A DNA stretch of 64,000 nt from Lantana camara (taxonomy: Eukaryota; Streptophyta; Magnoliopsida; Lamiales; Verbenaceae), in the NCBI GenBank assembly GCA_037501455.1, contig CM074862.1:65565501-65629500 (forward strand). The letters are read 5' to 3'. This document shows positions 10,259 to 21,410 of this stretch, in pieces. Within the stretch, counting starts at the first letter, position 1. Every line of letters starts with the position of its first letter. A program made the position numbers and the translations under genes. The notes under the pieces are model-generated. The model worked only from the letters and a program-made list of their open reading frames with translations, did no database searches and was not told the DNA's origin.

Positions 10259-13200
10259 TCAAAGCCATTCTAAAGCTACTCTAAGTCCCATCTTCAGAAG
10301 ATGACCTTGGAAAGCTTCTCGACTAAGGGGTTTAGTAAGTGGATCTGCCACGTTCTCTGCTGATGTGACCCTCTCAATTTGCACATCACCTCTTTTGATA
10401 ATATCACGGATTAGGTGATACTTCCTCATAATGTGCTTGGTCCGTTGGTGAGATCTTGGTTCTCTTGCTTGAGCAACCGCCCCAGTGTTGTCACAAAACA
10501 CAGTAATGGGGTCTTTCATGCTAGGAACAACATTCAATTCTTGAATGAAGTTTCTAATCCAAACACCTTCCTTAGCTGCATCATTTGCAGCTAAGTATTC
10601 GGCCTCAGTGGTCGAATCTGCAGTGGTAGTCTGCTTGGAACTCTTCCAACTCACTGCTCCGCCGTTTAGGCAGAAAATGTATCCTGACACTGACTTAAAA
10701 TCATCTAAGTCAGATGCAAAGCTTGCATCGCAGTATCCTTCGACAGTAAGATCTTTCTGACCTCCGTAAACTAAGAATAAATCTTTAGTACTTTTCAAGT
10801 ACTTAAGAATATTCTTCACGGCAGCCCAGTGACCATCTCCAGGGTCAGATTGGAAACGACTTGTCACACTAAGTGCATAAGTCACATCCGGTCGAGTACA
10901 TAACATTGCATACATTATGCTACCTATTGCTGATGCATAAGGTGTATGAGTCATTCTCTCCTTCTCAAGGTTAGTCTTAGGACACATCTTCTTTGAAAGA
11001 CATGTTCCTACACTCATAGGAAGGTTCTTAACCTTTGCTGACTCCATATTGAATCTCTTCAATACTTTGTCAATGTACATCGACTGTGATAGTCCTATTA
11101 ACCTTCTAGATCTATCTCTATAGATTTTGATTCCAAGGATATAGGACGCATCACCAAGATCTTTCATCTCGAATTGGTTCGATAACCATAACTTAGTTAC
11201 TTTCATGTCATCCTTCGAATTCCCAATAAGAAGGATGTCATCAACATAAAGTACTAAGAATTGCACTGAGGTCTCCAATTCCTTTCTATACACACATGAT
11301 TCATTCGAAATTTGGATGAAGCCAAACGCTTTGACTGATTCATCAAACCGAATGTTCCAATTCCTAGAAGCCTGTTTCAATCCATAGATTGATCTTTGGA
11401 GTTTGCAAACCTTTTGCTCACTCCCACTGAATGTGAAACCTATGGGTTGCTCCATATAAATGTCTTTGTCAATGTCACCATTGAGAAAGGCAGTTTTCAC
11501 ATCCATTTGCCATATCTCATAGTCATAATATGCAGCAATGGCAAGCATGATTCGAATGGACTTTTGCATTGCAACTGGTGAAAAGGTTTCGTCAAAGTCC
11601 ACGCCGGGTCTTTGAGTGAATCCTTTTGCAACCAGTCTTGCTTTGTAGGTTGTAATGCTTCCATCAACTCCAAGATTTCTCTTAAAGATCCATTTGCAAC
11701 CTATGGGTTTGACCCCATCAGGCAAATCTACCAAGGTCCAAACTTGGTTGGAGTTCATGGAATCCATTTCGGATTTCATGGCTTCTATCCACTGTTCAGA
11801 GTCAGAATCTGAAAGTGCCTCCTCATATGTTGAAGGATCATTATCCTTTAGAGAGATTTCATGGAAGAATCCATACCATCTCTCCGGCTGTCTAGGAGTG
11901 CGTTCAGAACGCCTTAGAGGAGGATTTTCGTGTGTATCGAAATTCGTGATTGGTTGTAGTTGATCAGAGTGGGACGTTTCTTCAGTGGGTGGTGTGGGGT
12001 TGCTTTGTACTTCTTCTAATTCTATGATCTTTCCTTTCTTTTCTTTAAGGAACGGTTCCTCAAGAAAAGTGGCATTTCTGGAAACAAACACCTTTTGCTC
12101 AGATTGATCATAGAAGTAGTATCCTATGGATTCCTTAGGATAACCTACAAAGTAGCATAAGTTAGAACGAGATTCTAACTTATCTCCCACTGTCCTCTTC
12201 ACGTAAGCAGGACAACCCCAAATTCTTAAGTAAGAATAACTAGGGATTTTACCATGCCACATTTCATAGGGCGTTTTAGGGACTGACTTAGAGGGAACTA
12301 GATTCAAAATCTTTGCTGCACTTTCTAGGGCAAAACCCCAGAAAGAAGGTGGTAAGTCAGTGAAACTCATCATGGAACGAACCATATCAAGTAGGGTTCG
12401 ATTCCTTCTCTCAGAAACTCCATTAAGCTGAGGAGTTCCCGGAGGGGTCCACTGAGAGATAATCCCATTATCTTTGAGATGATTAAGGAATTCTTCACTA
12501 AGATATTCGCCTCCTCGATCAGATCGAAGTGCTTTGATCTTGTGACCAGTTTGGTTCTCAACCTCCTTTTGAAATTCTAAGAATTTCTCAAAAGCTTCAG
12601 ATTTATACTTCATTAAGTATACATAACCATACCGACTAGAGTCATCAGTAAAGGTTATGAAGTACTGATGATTGTTTCTAGTGCTTATACTAAGCGGTCC
12701 ACAAACATCAGTATGGATCAAATCCAAAACCTCAGTGGCACGTTCCACAGTTCCTTTAAAAGGAACTTTGGACATCTTTCCTTTGAGACAGGATTCGCAA
12801 GAAGTTAACTCTTTGAGATCATTTTCAGAGAATGATCCTAAAGTGTTCATCTTGCTAATTCTGTTCTTGGAAATATGTACTAATCTAGCGTGCCATAAGG
12901 GAGCTGAAACCTTGTCATCTCTCTTACGCTTCGTTTCTCGGTGTATATTCATAATATTGATATTTTGAGTTAGGTAAAGTCCATTGCTTAGAGTACCGAT
13001 GTGAACGGAAGAGTTGTTCCGTTTGATAAAATATTTACCATTCTTAATATAAGTTTCATAACCTTCACAATCTAATATTGGAACTGAAATTATATTACGA
13101 ATAATGCTCGGTACATAAAGGACTTTATTTAATACTAACTCAAAACTACCTAAATCTAATCTAATTGTGCCTAAAGCTCGAGCTTCAACGTTTGAGCCAT

Positions 13201-14191
13201 CGCCGATCTTCAAGACACATTCTCCTTCTTTGAGTTGTTGGACTTCACTTATCATCTGTACATCATTACAGATATGAGTTCCACAACCGGTATCAAGTAC
13301 CCAAGAACTAGAATTAATAGAAAGATTTACTTCAACGAGAAAGATACCTTTCTTTAGAGTAGCCTTGTACTCTGGGCAGTTTCTCCTCCAATGTCCCGCT
13401 TTGCCACAATGGAAGCAAACATCCTCTTTCTGATCACGCTTCTTCTTTTGGGCCTTCCCCTTCGAAATGCCACCAGTGGGCCTAAGGGGTTTCTTCTTCT
13501 TCTTTTGGGCTTTCTTGCCCTTACCTTTAGAAGGCCCAGAAGAGGAAGATGGAGCATTCACCATCAAAACCTTATTGTCCTTCTTGATCGTGCTTTCAGC
13601 AGTCACAAGCTGACTAATCAGCTCAGCTACAGTAGCACCAGCATGATTCATGTTGAAGTTAAGGACAAATGGGTTGAATGATGGTGGGAGCGAAGCTAGC
13701 AACAAATCCACTGAAAGCTCATCTTTCAGCGGCATGTCCATGGAAGCAAGTTTCTCAGTAAGGGCAAGAAACTTGAGTCCATATTCATGGACACTTGAAC
13801 CTTCCCTCATTCTCAAGTGGAACAATTCCTTTGAAGTGTTATACCTTGTAACACGTTCATGAGGGCGGTAAAGTTGCTCTAAGTGGTCGTAAATCTCCCA
13901 AGCAAATTCCATGGCCTCATGTTGTCTTTGCAAGTCCGGAGACATGTTAGCCAACATAAGGCAACGGGCTTGGAGATTATCATTCTTCCACTTCTGAATC
14001 GCATCCCGCTCGGCCCGAGTGGGAGCCTCCCCTTCGGGACTAGGCTCCCCTTCGAAGAGAACATAAGTTCTATTCTCAGAATCTAAAATGATTTTTAGAT
14101 TCCTCAGCCAATCAGAATAGTTGGGACCAGTCAACTTGTTTGACTCGAGGATCGATACAAGAGGGTTTTTGGTTGCCATTTCAAAACACAT
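10259..14191 (-). CDS. Copia Gag-Pol polyprotein, 1310 aa, intact
   Basis: This polyprotein supplies capsid, protease, integrase, reverse transcriptase and RNase H for element B. Domains in order: Gag with a lysine-rich stretch at about 222-255; zinc knuckle CFHCGKAGHWRRNC at 259-272; protease DTG at 300-302; integrase HHCC finger (H434, H439, C465, C468); integrase catalytic D495, D558, E594; reverse transcriptase with YVDD at 982-985; RNase H with D1155, E1196 or E1198, and D1234. The order protease-integrase-RT-RNase H defines Ty1/copia. There is no stop or frameshift over 3.9 kb. The second Met (residue 5, MATKNP) is the likelier start, since MAT-type starts are usual in copia Gag and the first four residues look spurious. 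The end lies about five bases from the PPT. Sub-lineage was not assigned. Confidence 0.95.
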   Translation of the reverse strand: MCFEMATKNPLVSILESNKLTGPNYSDWLRNLKIILDSENRTYVLFEGEPSPEGEAPTRAERDAIQKWKNDNLQARCLMLANMSPDLQRQHEAMEFAWEIYDHLEQLYRPHERVTRYNTSKELFHLRMREGSSVHEYGLKFLALTEKLASMDMPLKDELSVDLLLASLPPSFNPFVLNFNMNHAGATVAELISQLVTAESTIKKDNKVLMVNAPSSSSGPSKGKGKKAQKKKKKPLRPTGGISKGKAQKKKRDQKEDVCFHCGKAGHWRRNCPEYKATLKKGIFLVEVNLSINSSSWVLDTGCGTHICNDVQMISEVQQLKEGECVLKIGDGSNVEARALGTIRLDLGSFELVLNKVLYVPSIIRNIISVPILDCEGYETYIKNGKYFIKRNNSSVHIGTLSNGLYLTQNINIMNIHRETKRKRDDKVSAPLWHARLVHISKNRISKMNTLGSFSENDLKELTSCESCLKGKMSKVPFKGTVERATEVLDLIHTDVCGPLSISTRNNHQYFITFTDDSSRYGYVYLMKYKSEAFEKFLEFQKEVENQTGHKIKALRSDRGGEYLSEEFLNHLKDNGIISQWTPPGTPQLNGVSERRNRTLLDMVRSMMSFTDLPPSFWGFALESAAKILNLVPSKSVPKTPYEMWHGKIPSYSYLRIWGCPAYVKRTVGDKLESRSNLCYFVGYPKESIGYYFYDQSEQKVFVSRNATFLEEPFLKEKKGKIIELEEVQSNPTPPTEETSHSDQLQPITNFDTHENPPLRRSERTPRQPERWYGFFHEISLKDNDPSTYEEALSDSDSEQWIEAMKSEMDSMNSNQVWTLVDLPDGVKPIGCKWIFKRNLGVDGSITTYKARLVAKGFTQRPGVDFDETFSPVAMQKSIRIMLAIAAYYDYEIWQMDVKTAFLNGDIDKDIYMEQPIGFTFSGSEQKVCKLQRSIYGLKQASRNWNIRFDESVKAFGFIQISNESCVYRKELETSVQFLVLYVDDILLIGNSKDDMKVTKLWLSNQFEMKDLGDASYILGIKIYRDRSRRLIGLSQSMYIDKVLKRFNMESAKVKNLPMSVGTCLSKKMCPKTNLEKERMTHTPYASAIGSIMYAMLCTRPDVTYALSVTSRFQSDPGDGHWAAVKNILKYLKSTKDLFLVYGGQKDLTVEGYCDASFASDLDDFKSVSGYIFCLNGGAVSWKSSKQTTTADSTTEAEYLAANDAAKEGVWIRNFIQELNVVPSMKDPITVFCDNTGAVAQAREPRSHQRTKHIMRKYHLIRDIIKRGDVQIERVTSAENVADPLTKPLSREAFQGHLLKMGLRVALEWL

Positions 14192-14373
14192 AGAGAATCA
14201 CAGAATCTACGACCTAAATGGTAAAACAGAGAACTAGTGAGCATGCTGAATTATAACGATATACAAAAGATAAGGTCTTTAATCTAATGTAGCTCCCACT
14301 GTTTTTCAAAGATCTAGAATTCCCAAAGATCTAAGAGGAACACGTTTCCCAATGGGTACTAAGATCCTAGGCA

Positions 14374-14715
14374 TTTTACCTCGAACCCACGACTCGCGGC
14401 CATTCTAAGCAAGAACCCTAGGTAGGTACAACTTACCAATTCTAACACCTTTAGAATTCTTATTAATTGTTTTTGCATCACCTATCTTTCAATATGGACC
14501 CACGACTAGTGCGACATCCATATTTACTTAGGCGTTAAGCTAGACCCATCAATCATAAGATCATGACCAAAACTTAGTTCGAACGACCCACGACTCGGGG
14601 ACATCGCCCTTGCTAAAATTGACCACGAAATATTGATCATTTAAAATGATTAATTAGGTAACTAAGAACTAATAAGCTCCACTAGTTATTCCACGACTCG
14701 CGGACAATAACTAGC
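14374..14715 (-). other. Four shared-loop hairpins in B's leader
   Basis: The set of element A recurs here on the minus strand: hairpin 1 at 14681-14715, hairpin 2 at 14581-14609, hairpin 3 at 14491-14524, hairpin 4 at 14374-14413. In hairpin 1 the arm that has a G-U pair in A and C (ATAGCTAGT) reads ATAACTAGT, giving an A-U pair instead. In hairpin 2 the left arm is GGGCGA, turning a G-U pair of A into G-C. Hairpin 3 stems are unchanged while its loop has one substitution. Confidence 0.72.
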
Positions 14716-15816
14716 TTTACTTACTAAACTTAAAACCTATTGATGGAATGCTAGGAATTTAATTCAAAAATTTGCATCTCGAATTAAACACCTATTTGTT
14801 CGAAATTAGCTTAATATTTAATGGGAATTTTCGAATCAACCGGAGAGTTGTCTGGTTCGACCTCACCAACATATATGTTATCCAATTTTATTAGCCTTGA
14901 TTAATGCAAGTACACTTAAATGCATTTCAAACAAGCACATAAACAGATAACATGTCCTAGCATGATACTAACATGTAATGATCATGGGTTCTACCTATCT
15001 TATGTGTGATATGTGGGAGCCACTCCACAATCACAAGTTCTAACATACATGCCACATAAACAGTTCAAATCACATAAGGGAAAGCGGTAACAAAATACGA
15101 GCCCTATCTCTATTACATTTAACAATTGAGATTCCCCTCTCTAACATTTTGAGGGGTCTTCACTTATGGCCTCCTTGTTACTTGAATGTGGTCCATCTTA
15201 CTCCATGGGTGCATTGTCTCCAAAATGAAAATAAAACCTCACCACCTATCTCCACTCTCAAATTACAATAAAAAGAAAAAGACATAAAGTAATAAGGCTC
15301 AATCTTCATATTGGCCTTAGACAATTACACGGGGCATACCCCGGCCTCAAAAACAGTAATATGGAAAGCCACATAATAAATCACATAACAGTACGCACAT
15401 AAGTGAGGCTCCAACCTCAATTGAAAAAACGCAACTATAGGGCTCCAACCCCAATTTAAACCATCCATGTGCATAAATTAAAACCATACATAGATCTAAA
15501 CCCATGATCACCTAACATGCTTTTGCAAGAATTTAAATTTAACCAATAAAATAAAATTCTCGCTTTAAGCTCTAATAGCTTAAAACACGACTTGATGCGA
15601 GTCTTATTTATAAAAGTTTTCAATAAATCCCAAATTACCAAAACAAATAAAATTCCAATTAATTTCTGAAAATTAATAATTTTATCAAGATGTATTTTCC
15701 CAAAATATAAACAGTTTCAATTTCTCAAAAAATCCCAATTTTAAGTTTTATTCAAAATTAAAATAAATATTCAAAAATAAAATTTTAAAATTAAAATAAA
15801 AAAATGGGACTGGATT

Positions 15817-16156
15817 GCACGAAACACGAAAGGGGCCGGATCACGAAAACGGGGCCCGTGTGCGAAACGGGGCACAGCGCTGCAAGCGCGCTCGGAAGCG
15901 CACGACAGGCCAGTCTCGGCCGCCCTGGGCGGCCAGTCTCGGCCGCCCTGGGCGGGCGCGCCGGGAGGCTCCCGCACAGGCGTGCGGGAGGAGCTGGGTG
16001 GCTGGCCGGTCTGTCCCGGCCAGGCCTGGGCGGCGCGCCCGGGAGGGCCTCCCGCACGGTTGCGGGAGGGTGGCGCGCGAATCCCGCGCGCGCGACGCCT
16101 TCGCGCGCGGGGTTTCGCGTGTTCATCGTGATCCGGGCTTTCGTTTCGTGTTTTCG
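15817..16156 (-). repeat. GC-rich, inverted-repeat-bounded island in B's leader
   Basis: A GC-rich block with several CTCCCGCAC / GTGCGGGAG-type inverted repeats and a tandem copy of GGCCAGTCTCGGCCGCCCTG near 15908-15948. The flanks CGAAACACGAAAGG..CCGGATCACG (15819-15845) and CGTGATCCGG..CTTTCGTTTCGTGTTTTCG (16127-16156) are strongly complementary, so the block would sit on a stem of about 25 bp. Open frames on both strands here are a by-product of GC richness. Confidence 0.62.
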
Positions 16157-16391
16157 TTCAAAAGCAAAACCAATCCAAGAAATCCAAAAACAGTTTATAC
16201 AGTTTCAAATCTAAAATTGTTTTTCAAAATTAAATTTTACAAAAACCAATTTTCAGAAACTTTCAGGAAAAAATACAGTTTCGTAATTCAGGCTTTCTAA
16301 AACAATTACAAATACTCAATCGCATCAAGCCTAAGAATTTCTACCAAATTCAGTATAATTGAGACGAATCAGAAACACGATTAACGAGGTG

Positions 16392-16404
16392 GCTCTGATA
16401 CCAC
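16392..16404 (-). other. Primer-binding site of element B
   Basis: Minus-strand TGGTATCAGAGCC, a 13-base match to the initiator tRNA-Met primer complement, two bases inside the 5' LTR. Confidence 0.9.
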
Positions 16405-16406
16405 TT

Positions 16407-18340
16407 GTTGGAAAACACGAATCAGAAAGCAGCGGAATTTAAAAAATTTTCCCAACAAAAGGACCTTGAACTCGCAATCGTGTAACCAAATTCGTAAAGA
16501 TAGAAAACTTACTTTTCTTTTATTCTTTCTTGAAGCGTTTCAAGCCACCCAAGAACGCTCTTCACGCGGCTTGATCCCCTCTCCTTGGTAAAGCTCGAAT
16601 CTTCAAACTTCTAACTTGAAGTCTCTAGAGAAAGTCCACCAACTTGATCACAATCTAACTAGTAAGGATGCTAGTTCTCTAGTTAGTGTTTAGGCTTAAC
16701 CTAGGGTTTAATTTAATCTTGGAGAAAGGAAGGTGTTCAACACATGAACCAAGAATTGTCAATTAGCTCCATAAGGAGCTCGAGCTCCCCTATTTATAGG
16801 GAGAGGGTGCCGATCCAAATCCTTGTTGGGAAAGGATTTGGTTCCTCTCTCTCCTATTACTTGATCATCAAGTATTTTCCAACTTTGACTTTGAATTCTA
16901 ATTCAAGTCAACTTTTAAGAGAGCTAAAAATATCCAAACTATTTTTGGATAATTTTATACTTTATTTATTATAAAATAAATAACTTATTTTTTATCTAAT
17001 TAATTAATTCGTAATTAATTAACTAGATTATTTTCTCCAAAATTAGACTTTCTTTTTAATTCAAAATTAAACCAAAGTCTATTAAATAATTAACTAATTA
17101 ATTATTTAATATATATATAATATATATATATATATACAAACGTGTGTGACTCGTGTCACAGTGACACGTGTCACTCACGTGAGTCACACGTGTGACTTCA
17201 CACGTGTGGAACCCTCTAGGCTCGATTAACTCGTTTAATCATTTTCAAGCCTCAACTCATGTAACCAAGTTGTTGTGTGTGACCCTCTAGGTTCTCAATT
17301 CAATTAGCAGTGACCCTAATTAATTAATTCACTAATTAATTAATCAGTCCACAGATTAAACGACCATAGTCTAGCAACAGGTGTTTAACCCCTAGCTGAA
17401 TTGGAATGTTCGGATTCGACAAAACCTTTAAGTCATTGATTCATGTGAGATACAATCCTCCTACTTACTATCTCTCAACCAAGATCTAGGGTAAGGGAAT
17501 AATTAGAACCCTAATAATCCGGTCTTAAAGCTAAGTGCATTTCATATCCATTTGATCTCAATCCAAGAAACCCTTTTCTTGATGTCTTGATCTACTGCCT
17601 TGGCCAAGGACTCCATATGGCATATGAATGACTTACACAATAAGAGATCACCTTGCAAATGCAAGTATAGGTCCTTTCTTGATTCTCATTCACTTTCATG
17701 AGTCACTTGTGCAGCCCCAGCATAAGCCTTGAATCAGTTGTCTAAGGCGACACCCTTTAAAGCTTATACCTAAGACTACACAGTTAACTCATAAAGTGAG
17801 AAGGAACCTCAAGTCTAAGGATCAATTAATCACATCAATGACTCGTGAGATATTTCCTAATCTGGAAGTTTCCATTTCCTGAAATATAAACTTCCTTTCC
17901 CATTTAGGAATGTTCTTCAGTGAACTTACTTATTAAAGTAAGCACCCTCATGTATCACGCACGTATCAACTATACACTTTGCACCTCCATGAAACAAGGT
18001 GGTCCTTCTTAAGGGCGTGATCCCACAAGCAAGCCTTAGAGGAGTCAAGTTGACACTCCCACTGTCTGTAGGACTCATCGGCTTGGAGTATTTTACTAAT
18101 CATGACTTATGTGATATAGGGCTCGTTTCATGAACCATTTCACCTAAATGGTAGAGTCCTAAAGTCATCAGGATTAGGGGAGTTCTCATACGTGCACAGC
18201 TAAAGTAAACGCATACCAAACAAGAGCATATAAAGAAGTGTTGCCTCAATTCGTTATTTCATTCAAAGATTATCTGTGATTACAATAAGGAAAAGCACAA
18301 AGCGGATATACAATCGGCTTTTAGGGTACTATTCCTAACA
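16407..18340 (-). repeat. 5' LTR of copia element B
   Basis: Near-identical partner of 8308-10242. TATAAATA box at 16791-16798 (minus). The G-box array has four intact CACGTG between 17165 and 17208, with one neighbouring copy altered to CTCGTG-type sequence. A deletion near 17914 removes about a dozen bases present in the 3' LTR. Confidence 0.92.
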
Positions 18341-20598
18341 GTTATATGTTCATAAGACCTCCATTAATGCTTTCTTGAACTTGTATTGAGTGGTATTTGA
18401 ATTATTTTGAAGTTACCATTAATGTACCATGGATGAATGTGAGAACTTGAACATGTATGAACCTCCTTCACTTGCTTTTTGTTGTGCTGCAATTTTAGCC
18501 CAATTTTAGGCCAATTTTTTTTGAATTTTTGATAACTAAGCTTGCCTTATGTTACCTAGCTTTAGTTTGGGTTTGGATAGGTTTTGTAGCTATTTTGTAG
18601 GTCTTTGCACGAAGAAGATAACCTCGGGGCAAGCTAACGTCCGTTACTCCCACCCCTGGTGCTTGACCTTCCTAATGGCCATTAGGGCTAGTTAGGGACC
18701 AGACCGTTAGCCTAGGGCATGGCTACTGCCCTAGGTAACGCCGTTTGTGGCCCCATTAGCCGTTAGTCCCCCTTATGTACTCGGGTGTTGTTTTTGTTCG
18801 TTTGCTTGCTTTGTATGCTCTTTTCCCTCCTCGTTCTTGAACCCTATGTGTTATATATATGATGTATGATGTGTTATAAGTGATGTATTGAAAGTATGGT
18901 GTGTTTTAGATATGTTTATATGAGCTATGAACTTATATATCTTATATGCTACCTCATCTCAATTCTTTTGCCTCACTTGTGTTCTTTTCTTGCTTTATTG
19001 AGTATTATATGATCTTTCTTGCTTCGTTTATGATCCATATGCTTTGTTAACTCATTGTATTGTATGTTATACTCCGCATTATGAACTTATTATGTGGTTT
19101 CAGTGCTTATATGCGAGCTATGACCTAAATGCTATCTTGTATGATTTCATATGCATCATTTGATTCATATGCATTTGTTGAGCGTCTAATTAGTTCATAT
19201 TGAGTTTAAGAGTGTCTTTTGTTGTTTGCTTTGTTTAGGGGATCATCCCGTGGGTGATGAGGTAGTTCCATAAGCATATATTTGGTCTCTTTTTGTTCCC
19301 GCTATGTCTCGAAAGTGAGGTTTTCTTTCTTTTAGTTAATATGACCTATAACCCTACGTGTTTTGAAACTCATCTGCAAATTATGTATATTATATGATAG
19401 ATGTGTGTATGATATGTATTTTGAGGGCTCGTCCCATTTTGTTATAAGACTTTGAAAACATTTTTATACATATATAAGCTCGATTTTCATTTGTTTTGAA
19501 AAGTTTTGATATGTGTAAGTGTGTAGCGAGCTATGGCTTTGAAAGATAAGCTCTGTGGGAATTTGAATTTGACTTTGAACTGGGCCCCCGGGGAGTGGTA
19601 TGGCTACTCGGGATGGCTATGGGATCGCCGGGCTCTCCCATCAGCACTTTCCTTTGAGAGTTCTCACCTAACCTTAGGAGGTTGAGGAAGGGTGGTTCTC
19701 TTGAGCTAGCGGAGGCAACCGCTGAAGTTGTAAGGAAGTAATTAATCCTTGACTCGTGAGACTTTAACCAATAGTTAGGGCCGTTAACCTTTCTATCACC
19801 CAGTGTAAGGATGGTTTATGATTTTATTTCTTTGAATATGGCTTTGAATTTGAGAAGTTGGGAAGGAGAACTCGTACTCGCCGAGTTAGTGTGATTTTGT
19901 ATGAATCTATGAAACGGGGAATCGACTCTTAACTACTTAAAATTGGTTGTTTTGGCCCCGTCCTTTATCTCCTTTCAAGTATAAATGCCTATTATCACGT
20001 GAAACGTTTTTGCTTGCAAAATTCATTCTCGGTTCATGGATCTTTGTGAATTTGATAAGTGCTTTGTTCCATATGTATATATGGGTGTGAGTATTAGCCC
20101 CCTCACCAGTCTTTAGGATGACCCTCATTGTTGTTTCTTTTTTTCCCCTTTCTTTTGAGTTACAAGTGCTTTTGGAGGTTTGAGCTAGGCGGCAAATTGT
20201 CTTAGTGTCGTGCTTGTGGGTAGCTCGAGTCTCATGCATAATAGTTGGATTAATTATGTATTTTGAGCTTTTGGATATATGTATATGATTTGTTTACTCT
20301 TGCTGTCTTTTGATACTTAGCTTTTTTCAGCCCGGGTTGGGCATTTGACCGTGTATACGAATTGTATATGATGGATATGATATGTTGATTGCTAGCATGT
20401 TGTAATTTGTATTTAATCGCTTCCGTTATTATATGTTTGTTGCGCACTCTGTATTAGGGTCTAGACTGCCTAACTTAGGAGTGAGTTTTGTTTGTCTCCC
20501 TTTCGCTATGGCCTGGTGCGTGTGCAGAGTTCCCATTTTGTTACACGTGTCGGGCTATGGTGAGGGGGCGTGTAGTGCACTTCGCTCGGGGTGCTACA
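18341..20598 (+). mobile_element. Gypsy LTR lacking its 5' end (LTR-3)
   Basis: The sequence ends GGGGTGCTACA and shares with LTR-1, LTR-2 and element G the AGCCCCCTCACCAGTCT stretch, the GCTAGGCGG pair in weakened form (20184-20193 and 20465-20474) and the G-rich tail. Its first bases resemble the part of LTR-1 just after the donor-like site near 470, so some 450 bp of LTR start are missing. Element B's LTR abuts it directly. No gene is seen. Confidence 0.68.
18635..18739 (+). repeat. Palindrome cluster in LTR-3
   Basis: TAACG / CGTTA at 18635-18646, the 12-bp palindrome TAATGGCCATTA at 18673-18684, and a 13-bp bulged hairpin with arms at 18706-18719 and 18727-18739 (core CCTAGGGCA / TGCCCTAGG). 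It lies where LTR-1 and element G's LTRs have their own, unrelated, palindromes. Confidence 0.6.
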
Positions 20599-21410
20599 AG
20601 TTTGTTCAGTGATCACCAGCTAATTAGTTAGTGGGGAAAAACTAGGTCGAGATTCAAATGAATTAGGCAAAGTCTTTTCCTAAACTACGAAAATGACTAC
20701 TTGACTTTTGTATATTAGCAATTTGAAGTTCTACTTTTTCTTGAGATAGGAAGACGGAGAGTACACAGCTTCACAACCGCAGGGGCTTCTAACAGCGATA
20801 GCTGATCTAATCAGATGGCCGTGCAAACAAACCTGAAGCTCTTATTTTATTCTATTTAAATTTGGAATAAGTTTAGATATGTTTAGAATAAATGCATGGT
20901 CGTATTTTATTTTTGGAAAATGAAATATATCAAAACCATTCAATTGATTGAGTTAGTATATCAAATTTGTAATTTATCCTATTCTTAGGAACGACAATTT
21001 ATTATGATTCGGAATTCGTTCGTATATGTGGTGGGACATATAAAAGTTGGTTGTGGGGATTTATGATGAAAAATATTCTTGTTTATGTCCTCAGTGGAAA
21101 GTTTTAACTCTTAATTGAATTTAACATGGAATCTAACTAATTATATGAACAAGTATATTAATATACTTGCTATTTGGTTGTAAATAACCACATGATAAAT
21201 TGAAATTTTTTTTCTCCTCGTATTGATTAACCTCGACTACGTTTGGATTAGAATACTGTCATGTCATTCGTATGTGGTTCAAAACCGAAACAAGTAAATG
21301 AGTTCTTTCTTAGACTCAACTTATTATGTGGAGAATATAAATAAATGTTAATTAGTAGACGTGAAAATTTTATTTGAAAATTTTATGTTTTCTATTTTCA
21401 TAATTCTAAT
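20599..21410. other. Unassigned AT-rich DNA
   Basis: No gene or repeat recognised. The last five bases, CTAAT (21406-21410), are the left target-site duplicate of element G; before that insertion this segment was contiguous with 34132 onward. Confidence 0.6.

Larger units (their letters stand above)
8308..18340 (-). mobile_element. Copia element B, complete, minus strand
   Basis: Reading on the minus strand: 5' LTR (16407-18340), PBS, about 2.2-kb leader, one Gag-Pol frame (14191-10259), PPT and 3' LTR (8308-10242). LTRs are 1934 and 1935 bp and differ at few positions by eye, including a short gap near 17914 and changes in the G-box array. All parts needed for movement are present. The flanks CTAAC (left) and GTTAT (right) are not a target-site duplication, so one side was probably rearranged after insertion into element A. 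Confidence 0.92.

Noticed and set aside
15804..16300. Overlapping long frames on both strands in B's leader island
   Set aside because: GC-rich DNA has few stops in any frame. Frames on both strands and in several phases argue against coding.
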